From positions 1 to 35,528 of the forward strand of contig CAZXUI010000043.1 in NCBI GenBank assembly GCA_964643885.1: DNA of 35,528 nt, in the 5' to 3' direction. The first letter of the stretch is position 1, and every line of letters begins with the position of its first letter. This document shows positions 25,899 through 35,528 of the stretch, piece by piece. The position numbers and the translations under genes were made by a program. Source of the stretch: CAADGL01 sp964643885. GTDB taxonomy: Bacteria; Planctomycetota; Phycisphaerae; UBA1845; Fen-1342. The notes under the pieces are model-generated. The model did no database searches. It was not told the DNA's origin and worked only from the letters and a program-made list of their open reading frames with translations.

Positions 25899-25985
25899 TT
25901 ACGCGCCGAGCGAGCCGCCCAGCAGCCCGAAGAGAAAGTTCAGAAACTGGGCGAAGAAGATCGTGAACAGATCGAGAAACCACAT
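25899..25985 (-). CDS. 28-aa hydrophobic membrane microprotein downstream of cusA
   Basis: A small gene of 28 codons. Its ATG at 25985 is preceded by CGGAG at a spacing of six, and it ends with TAA. The product has seven Phe, seven Leu and a Trp2, making a single short membrane helix. Asp5, Thr8, Gln13 and Asn16 gather on one face, and the tail is Gly-rich (GLLGGSLGA). It begins 42 bases after the cusA stop on the same strand, so it is most simply the last gene of the efflux operon. Small single-helix proteins that bind RND pumps are known (AcrZ on AcrB); a similar role here is inference. I recognise no family. Confidence 0.65.
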   Translation of the reverse strand: MWFLDLFTIFFAQFLNFLFGLLGGSLGA

Positions 25986-26027
25986 GTCCGGCTCCGTTGA
26001 TTAGATTCCGAGTGGTCGAAACGCCGC

Positions 26028-30099
<4,072 letters not shown>

Positions 30100-30107
<8 letters not shown>

Positions 30108-32079
30108 GCCCGGTCTCCTTCGTGTGCGGCCGACGGAGCTTCTGCTGAAAAGCCAACGGCAGCACTGCGATGTACTTCTCCGGATCGGCCTCGAACTTCG
30201 CGACACACGGCGGGCAGCAGAAATAGACGCGCTCGCCGAGCAGGTCGCTGAAGACGGCCTGGTCGATCTCGCCGCCCATCACCGGACAGCGGGTCCGCTC
30301 CCCGGCCGGCGGAGCAGCGGACGGGCCGGCCGCTTCGAGCGGAGCCGCGGACGAATGTCCGCCGCCGTGGCCGCCGTGCGAATCGCCGCCGATGCCGCGG
30401 GCGGAGAAGAGGCTGGGCTTGCCGGCGAGCTGCATCTGGCTGTCGATGGCGAAATTGCCGCGCATCACGACGCGCTCATCGCCGCGCAGTCCGGCGAGGA
30501 TGGGGTAGTACTCCCGGCCGGTTTCGTCCTGCGCGAGCGGCCCGACGATGACCTCGACACCGCGGTACGTGGCCGGCGCGGATTCGACGTATACCAGGGC
30601 GCGCTCGCCCGTCTGCATGACGGCCTCGCGCGGCACGGAAAGCACCGGCACGGGCTCGGTAGCCGCGGCATACTGCGGCAGGTCGGCGGCCGCGACGAGC
30701 GACATCTCGCAAACCGGGCAACGGCCGGGTGCGTCGGCAGCCTCCCACGGGTGCATCGGGCAGACGAACGTACCGGCCGGCGCCGGCACGGCGCCGCGGC
30801 CGCCCGCGGCGAGCGGGACCTCGATCTGGGCGCTGACCCACATTTCCGGTTTGAGCCGCAGGTCGGGGTTCGCCACGTGGATGCGGACCTGGACGGTTCG
30901 CGTGGTGGGATTGAGCGTCGGCTCGACGAAGACGATCTGGCCCGTGAAGGCTTCGCCCGGCAGCGGGCGGGCGGTCACAGTGACCTTCTGAAACGGACGG
31001 ACCCAAGGCAGGTCGGATTCGTACAGGTCGACCAGCAGCCAGACGTGCGTCAGGTCGGCGATCGTGTAGAGCTCATCGCCGGTCTTCACATACATGCCTT
31101 CGGTGGCCATCTTTTTGACGATGGTCCCGCCGATCGGAGCATGCACGACGAGGTGCGTCTGCGGCTGGCCGGAGCGTTCGATGGCGGCGATCTGCTCGTC
31201 GGTCACGCCGAGCAGTTGCAGCTTGCGCGTAGCGGCTTCCAGGAGCTGCTCGCTGCTGCGGCGGGCGGCTTCAAAGGGGGCGGAGCGGCCGGCCGCGGCC
31301 GAGCGCAGCGCCTGGAGATACTCCTCCTGGGCGGAGAGCAGCTCGGGGCTGTAGATCTCGACGAGGTGATCGCCCTTCGAGACGGTCATGCCGGTGAAGT
31401 CGGCGAAGAGGTTGTCGATGCGTCCGCCGGTCCAGGCACTGACCATCCTGTAGCGCGTCTCGTCGTAGCTGACGCGGCCGACCGTGCGGATGCGCTTCAG
31501 GAGCGTTCGCGGTTGGACGGGCTGGGTCTCGATTTCGGCCAGTCGGCGGGCCCGCTCGCTGAGCCTGAGGTCGACGTCGCCGGCGGCCGAGTCGCCGAAG
31601 GTCTCGACGCGCTCGCGCTTCATGCCGCAGACGGGGCAGCGTGAGTCCGGGTCGGAGCTGCCCTGGTCGCCGCATTCGGGCATGGTGCACTGGTACCACT
31701 CGCGCGGGCGGGTCTGGGCCTGCGTGGCGGGCGCGTGTTCGGCGTGTTGCGGCGGTGAGGCCCTCGGCGGCGCGATGCCGGGCTGGTCGCTACCGACGTA
31801 CTTGGGGACCAGCTCCATTCCGCAGATGGGGCATTCGCCGGGCCCGGGCTGGCGCACCTGCGGATGCATGGTGCAGGTCCAGTACTCGATCGCCGGCTCC
31901 GATGGCGCCGCGGCGTGGGTCTGAGGTGCGCCGCCGGTCGGCTGTCGCGCGGCCGTGGAGGCCAGCCGCCAGGTTGCCCAGAGTGCGAACAGGCCGACCA
32001 GCGCCAGGACGACCGTCCAGCGCAAAAGCAGGCTGCGGAGCTCGGGGACGGCTGTCGCGGGGGGCTGCGTATTGATCAT
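30100..32079 (-). CDS. CusB-type periplasmic adaptor with three HMBD-like motifs and a YHS domain
   Basis: A 659-aa membrane-fusion protein linking the RND pump to the outer-membrane channel. One TM anchor lies at residues 20-40. Two heavy-metal-binding motifs follow: WTCTMHPQ...CPICGM (67-94) and a variant QCTMPEC...CPVCGM (128-157). The adaptor core has barrel-sandwich and hairpin parts (GGRIDNLFADFTGMTVSKGD, VHAPIGGTIVKKMATEGMYV). A third motif, VCPMHPW...CPVCEM, interrupts it near residue 440. The C-terminus holds a His-rich patch and a YHS-like domain (RCPVMGGEID, VYFCCPPC). These Cys/Met/His modules should bind Cu or Ag and may hand it to the pump. Its ATG overlaps the upstream stop (ATGA) with GGAG seven bases ahead. 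Confidence 0.93.
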
Positions 32080-33593
32080 CGGTCATCTCCGGCAGGGCGC
32101 GCGTCGGCTTGCCGTCGAAGCAGTTGCATTCCGATGTCGCGCTGCAAGTCCGTAAAGGCGGTTTCGAGGTCGACGGTCTCGCGGTGGCGCATGAGCTCGA
32201 ATTCGAGCCAGCGGCGCCAGTGGTCGATCAGGGTGACGAAGCTCGTGTCCCCGGCCTGATAGGATGTGAGCGTCACTTCATAGGTCTGACGTGATTGCGG
32301 GATGAGCTCGGATTCCAGTACGTGCAGCGTGTGCTGCTGCGCCTCGACCCGCGACCAGGCTTCGAAGATGCGGAAGGCGACCATGTTGCTCGAGTCGTGC
32401 AGCTCGCTCTGCGTGGCGAGCAGGCGCTGGCGGGCCTCGCGGCGGGCGGATTCGATCCGCTGCGACCAGATCGGCAGATTGAGCTGGATGCTGATGCCCC
32501 AGTTGTCGTCGCCGCCCTCGCTCATGCGGTTGACGGCGGGTCGCTGACCGGTCATCGGATTGACCGGCGGGATGAATGCCGGCCGGCCGTCGAGGTAGTT
32601 CCACTCGAAGCCGAGCATCAGGTCCGGCCAGTAGCCGAGGTCGGCGAGGGCGGCCTGCTGGCGATTCTGCTCGAGGCGCTGGCGAAGCGCCGCAAGCGTC
32701 GGATTGTGATCCGTGGCCAGGGCGATCAGCTCCTCCACGTCTGCCAGCGTCGCGGGTGCATCGATCGGGCCGGTAGGCGGGATTTCGCGCTGCGGCGGCT
32801 GATCGGTGAGTCGGTTGAGTGCGGCGGCGGCCGCGTCGCGCTGGACGCCGAAGCGGAACTCGTCGTCGCGGAGCTTGCCGAGCTCGGTTTGGACGCGCAG
32901 CAGGTCCTGCTGTGGTACCTTCCCGACCTGGTACTGCGTCTCGACGACGCTGCGCAGGTCCTCAAGCACGCGGCGGTTCTCGCGCGTGATCTCCAGGTAG
33001 CGGTCGAGCCGGTAGATCTGCCAATAGGCCCGTTCGACGTCGGCGATGAGCTGCACGCGTCGAGCCTGAAGCTGCTCGAGCGCGACGCGGGTCTCCGCGG
33101 CGGCGATGTCTCCGGCCCGCTCGAGCTTGGCCAGCAGCGGGAACATCTGGCTGACGGCCAGCGTGAAATACGTGTCGCCGGCGGCGGTCTGGATCGGCTC
33201 GGGACGGGCGACTGCGCGAAGGACCGGGTCGGGCAGCGAGCTGACCTGCGGGATTCGGTGCAGTTTCGCGCGGGCGTCGGCAGTGGCCGCCTGAATCCCG
33301 GGGTTGCGCGCGAGTGCCTCGTGAATGTACCGGTCGACGGGGCGCAGCGGCGCGATCTCCGCCGGAGGGCCGGGCGGGGTGGCAGGCCCGCGCGCTGGGG
33401 CGGCCGCGCCGGCGGGCGCGGGTTGCGAGGTCGCTGCCACGGGCGCGACGGGGCGGCGCCAATTCTGGATCGCGATCTCGACGTCGCGCTGCGTCGTGTC
33501 ATACGTCGTGCAGCCGGCGAGCGCCAACGCCGCCGTGATGGTCGCAGCGCAGGTGCCGACCGCCCTGGTGGCCGGGATGTTGAGACTTGCCAT
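32076..33593 (-). CDS. TolC/CusC-family outer-membrane efflux lipoprotein
   Basis: A 505-aa outer-membrane channel of the OEP family, the exit duct of the tripartite metal pump. A signal peptide ends in the lipobox LAGC (Cys28), so the protein is lipid-anchored like CusC. A Pro/Ala-rich linker (about residues 48-80) precedes two homologous OEP repeats of long helices, with ALARNPGIQAATADARAK opening the first and LATDHNPTLAALRQRLEQ the second. LADLGYWPDLMLGFEWNYL and WGISIQLNLPIW are membrane-strand segments. AGGA stands seven bases before the ATG. It is translationally coupled to the adaptor gene through an ATGA overlap. Confidence 0.92.
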   Translation of the reverse strand: MASLNIPATRAVGTCAATITAALALAGCTTYDTTQRDVEIAIQNWRRPVAPVAATSQPAPAGAAAPARGPATPPGPPAEIAPLRPVDRYIHEALARNPGIQAATADARAKLHRIPQVSSLPDPVLRAVARPEPIQTAAGDTYFTLAVSQMFPLLAKLERAGDIAAAETRVALEQLQARRVQLIADVERAYWQIYRLDRYLEITRENRRVLEDLRSVVETQYQVGKVPQQDLLRVQTELGKLRDDEFRFGVQRDAAAAALNRLTDQPPQREIPPTGPIDAPATLADVEELIALATDHNPTLAALRQRLEQNRQQAALADLGYWPDLMLGFEWNYLDGRPAFIPPVNPMTGQRPAVNRMSEGGDDNWGISIQLNLPIWSQRIESARREARQRLLATQSELHDSSNMVAFRIFEAWSRVEAQQHTLHVLESELIPQSRQTYEVTLTSYQAGDTSFVTLIDHWRRWLEFELMRHRETVDLETAFTDLQRDIGMQLLRRQADARPAGDDR

Positions 33594-33722
33594 ATGCGTG
33601 TCCTGCTCAGCGTGGGCGAGGGATGCGCGGCTGTACGGGCCGCGCGGACGAACGAAACTCGAGTCTCGTGAAGACGATGGCGCGGAATCAGACCGGCGTC
33701 TGAGGGCGCGCGGCGGGCAGGA

Positions 33723-34109
33723 TCAATTCAGCAGGATGATCGTTCGCAGAAGCGCGAGTGCGGCCGGCGGGCCGTGAGGCAGGTGGCCGGCGAAGCGCTG
33801 ATGCGGCGTGCCGTCGAGCGTGATCGTGGCCGGCTGGGCGAGCAGGCCGGCGAGTTGCGGCCGCTCGGGCAGCGTGGTTGTCGGCGCGGGAAGCGACCAG
33901 GGCGTGTCGTCGCAGCCGCAGAAGCGCGCGGAGGTCGGCCCGCGCCCGCCCGGGCTTGCCGGTTCTGAAGGCGTTTCGCAGCCGCAGTGACAGGCATCGG
34001 CCGCACAGCAGCAGCACTCGGCGGGCGTTGAAAGGGAATCCGCGGCAGGTGCCCGCGGCGACGCCAGCGGCGCGACGAACAGCGTCAGAATGAGCGCGAT
34101 TCGGCTCAT
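33723..34109 (-). CDS. Exported Cys-rich small protein heading the efflux operon
   Basis: A 128-aa protein with a signal peptide (MSRIALILTLFVAPLA, cleavage near residue 23). Nine cysteines are packed into the mature N-terminal third: a Cys quartet at 32-35, then 40, 42, 44, and a pair at 64 and 66 (FCGCDD), together with His41. This density suggests metal binding in the periplasm. The C-terminal half (ITLDGTPHQRFAGHLPHGPP) looks ordered but unfamiliar. It lies 129 bases upstream of the outer-membrane lipoprotein gene on the same strand. No Shine-Dalgarno is visible; a TACAAT -10 box ends seven bases before the ATG, so the mRNA may be leaderless. It might be a metallochaperone, but no family is recognised. 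Confidence 0.7.
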   Translation of the reverse strand: MSRIALILTLFVAPLASPRAPAADSLSTPAECCCCAADACHCGCETPSEPASPGGRGPTSARFCGCDDTPWSLPAPTTTLPERPQLAGLLAQPATITLDGTPHQRFAGHLPHGPPAALALLRTIILLN

Positions 34110-34116
34110 GCGAGGT

Positions 34117-34122
34117 ATTGTA
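34117..34122 (-). promoter_or_regulatory. Possible -10 box of the metal-efflux operon
   Basis: TACAAT on the minus strand ends seven bases before the ATG of the Cys-rich gene. Transcription would start at or next to the ATG, in keeping with the missing ribosome-binding site. No convincing -35 box is seen. Confidence 0.35.
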
Positions 34123-34369
34123 CGCGCCGCGTGGCAATGTTGGGTCGAAAAAGCGCGCCCCGTCGAGGCGGCCGCCGACGCGGGCGAGGCGCCGGTAACA
34201 TACTGCCATTACACAAGTTACGCTGATTCGAGCGGCCCGCTCGCGCACCGATCCACCGTTCTATCGGCCGCGGCGGCGGCTCGGGGTGAGCCGCACTTGC
34301 GGGTCGATTCGGGGGCGCCGGACGCCTGAAGCTCGATCGATCGGCGTCGATCAGCTCCGCGAATGCGGC

Positions 34370-34404
34370 GGAGCCGGCGACGCGAGGTTCGCGTGGCCGG
34401 CTCC
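34370..34404 (-). terminator. Stacked hairpin 3' of the right-edge beta-propeller gene
   Basis: The arms GGAGCCGGC and GCCGGCTCC are perfect over nine bases, and an inner CGCGA-GGT-TCGCG helix stacks inside. It starts 26 bases beyond the stop at 34431. No U-tract follows. Confidence 0.55.
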
Positions 34405-34430
34405 GTGGGGAACCACTCACTGCCGAAGAG

Positions 34431-35528
34431 CTACGATCCGGACGGCTCGGTCGACAGCTCGACGATCACGCCTTCCGCCTCATCCGTCAGGTAGTCCGTG
34501 CCGACGAGGAAGATGCGGCCGTCGATCACGGTCATCCCGTCGAACTCGGTTCGCTTGTCGGGAACGTCGTAGGTCGCGACGACCTTCGCGGTCGTGGTAT
34601 CGATCTGGTAGACCGCGTAGGGCCAGCTTACAAGCGCCCAGATGTAGCCGTCGTGCCAGACCATAGCGCGGATCCAGTGATCGAACTCGATCGTCTCCAG
34701 CAGCACGTCGGGCTCGCCGGACGTATCCAGCTTCAGGAAGCGACCCTGGTTGTCGTCGTCGAGCTCACCGTACACCCACAGGTTCCCGTTCGAGCCGTCG
34801 ACGGCGATGGCCTCGACGCCGAAGTCGAGCGCGAGGTCGTCGAAGAAGCGGATCTGATCGAGAAGCACGTCGGCCGGCGTGCGGCGCTGCACGGAGGTGC
34901 TTCCGCCGCAGTTGCAGTGGGCCCAGAAGCTGCCCTCCTGAAACGCGTGCACATGCCCGTGGCTGGAGAGCGTAAGCGGTGTACCCAGCGCGCCGGTATC
35001 GGGGTCGACGCGCTGGACCGTGTTGCTGAGGTAGCCCAGATACAGCAGCGACTGGCCGTCGTAGACGAGGCCGGTGCCGTAGTAGGGCTCCGGCAGGCCG
35101 GTATGGCGAGTGACTTCGCGCAACGGCCGGATCTGATATTCCGGCGGCAGCGCGGCGGCGCGGCTGAGCGTGGTCTGGAGGCCGTCCCACTGCGTGACGA
35201 CCAGGTGCTCGTCGTCGGCCGTGTAGTAGAGAATCTCCGGATAGTCTTCGTAGAGCTGGACGATCAGCACCAAGTCGCCGATGGAGGCGTAGGAACCGCT
35301 GACGACCCGCAGGGCGTGTGTCTGGTCATTGCGGCCGATGAGCTGCACGTGGCCGTGCTCGTCGAGCACGAGATAGGCGGCCGCGTGCCCGCTGTTGGCG
35401 CCATAGAGGCCGTTTTCGAAGCGCCAGACGCCGAAGACGGCAGGCGGAACCGGCTCGTCGGGCACATCGTTGGGGTCGGGGTCGCCGGCGTGGTCGCCGT
35501 CCGGATCGTCCGGTTGATCGCCCCCGTT
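34431..35528 (-). CDS. Secreted beta-propeller protein, N-terminus beyond the window
   Basis: At least 365 codons are visible and the frame stays open to the right edge, so the true start lies outside. The first visible residues form an acidic linker of D-P-D-G-D type (DDPDGDHAGDPDPND), common in planctomycete exported proteins after a signal or lipobox. The rest is a run of beta-propeller-like repeats: GLVYDGQSLLYLGYLSNTVQ, AIAVDGSNGNLWVYGELDDD, AMVWHDGYIWALVSWPYAVY and MTVIDGRIFLVGTDYL. No catalytic motif is visible. A GTG at 35465 is an internal codon rather than a likely start. A strong hairpin follows the stop. Confidence 0.8.
   Translation of the reverse strand, partial: NGGDQPDDPDGDHAGDPDPNDVPDEPVPPAVFGVWRFENGLYGANSGHAAAYLVLDEHGHVQLIGRNDQTHALRVVSGSYASIGDLVLIVQLYEDYPEILYYTADDEHLVVTQWDGLQTTLSRAAALPPEYQIRPLREVTRHTGLPEPYYGTGLVYDGQSLLYLGYLSNTVQRVDPDTGALGTPLTLSSHGHVHAFQEGSFWAHCNCGGSTSVQRRTPADVLLDQIRFFDDLALDFGVEAIAVDGSNGNLWVYGELDDDNQGRFLKLDTSGEPDVLLETIEFDHWIRAMVWHDGYIWALVSWPYAVYQIDTTTAKVVATYDVPDKRTEFDGMTVIDGRIFLVGTDYLTDEAEGVIVELSTEPSGS

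Larger units (their letters stand above)
34110..34430. other. Intergenic region upstream of the efflux operon
   Basis: About 320 bases without a gene. It holds the TACAAT element, an unusually AT-rich patch with an imperfect dyad GTAAC (34195-34199) and GTTAC (34217-34221) 22 bases apart, and a strong hairpin at 34370-34404. No regulator gene is present. The dyad could be an operator, but it matches no metal-sensor box I know. Confidence 0.4.

Overview
The window is GC-rich bacterial DNA with almost every gap filled by genes. Several traits point to a planctomycete (Planctomycetota; class not determinable from the sequence alone): a sigma-70/ECF factor directly followed by a Ser/Thr kinase with a C-terminal TPR array, a secreted S74-chaperone protein, Asp/Gly-rich secreted proteins, an exported beta-propeller with a D-P-D-G linker, and a copper/silver-type RND pump with heavy-metal-binding and YHS domains. 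Phylum assignment is inference; no rRNA or tRNA gene was found.

Left part (1-11.5 kb): a 40-bp hairpin tandem repeat at the very edge, then a class I/II aminotransferase (+). A secreted unknown protein and rplU (-) face away from aceE (+, homodimeric pyruvate dehydrogenase E1) across an overlapping divergent promoter. galK (-) is translationally coupled to a two-TM, TPR-like membrane protein, followed by a low-complexity secreted protein (-). A periplasmic-binding-protein-like lipoprotein and a secreted beta-propeller (+) come next.

Middle (11.3-20.3 kb): a truncated redoxin lies downstream of L-lysine 6-transaminase (-). A DegP/HtrA protease and argS (+) are followed by a tandem ACT-domain protein (-), a PruA-type aldehyde dehydrogenase (+), a 13-bp palindrome that looks like a mobile-element end or REP, and trehalose-phosphatase otsB (-). 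The transaminase and the dehydrogenase could act in sequence on lysine-derived semialdehyde, but they are not in one operon.

Right part (20.4-35.5 kb): a secreted S74-type trimeric fibre-like protein (-) is divergent from an ECF sigma factor-kinase operon (+). After that comes the most interesting unit, a minus-strand heavy-metal efflux operon read from 34.1 kb down to 25.9 kb. It encodes a Cys-rich exported protein, a TolC-type lipoprotein, a CusB-type adaptor with three HMBD-like motifs plus a YHS domain, an enlarged CusA-type pump (about 1,359 aa), and a 28-aa hydrophobic microprotein with its own Shine-Dalgarno sequence 42 bases after cusA. The window ends inside a secreted beta-propeller gene (-).

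The long open frames antisense to aceE, argS, the dehydrogenase and cusA are artefacts of high-GC codon usage and were left out.
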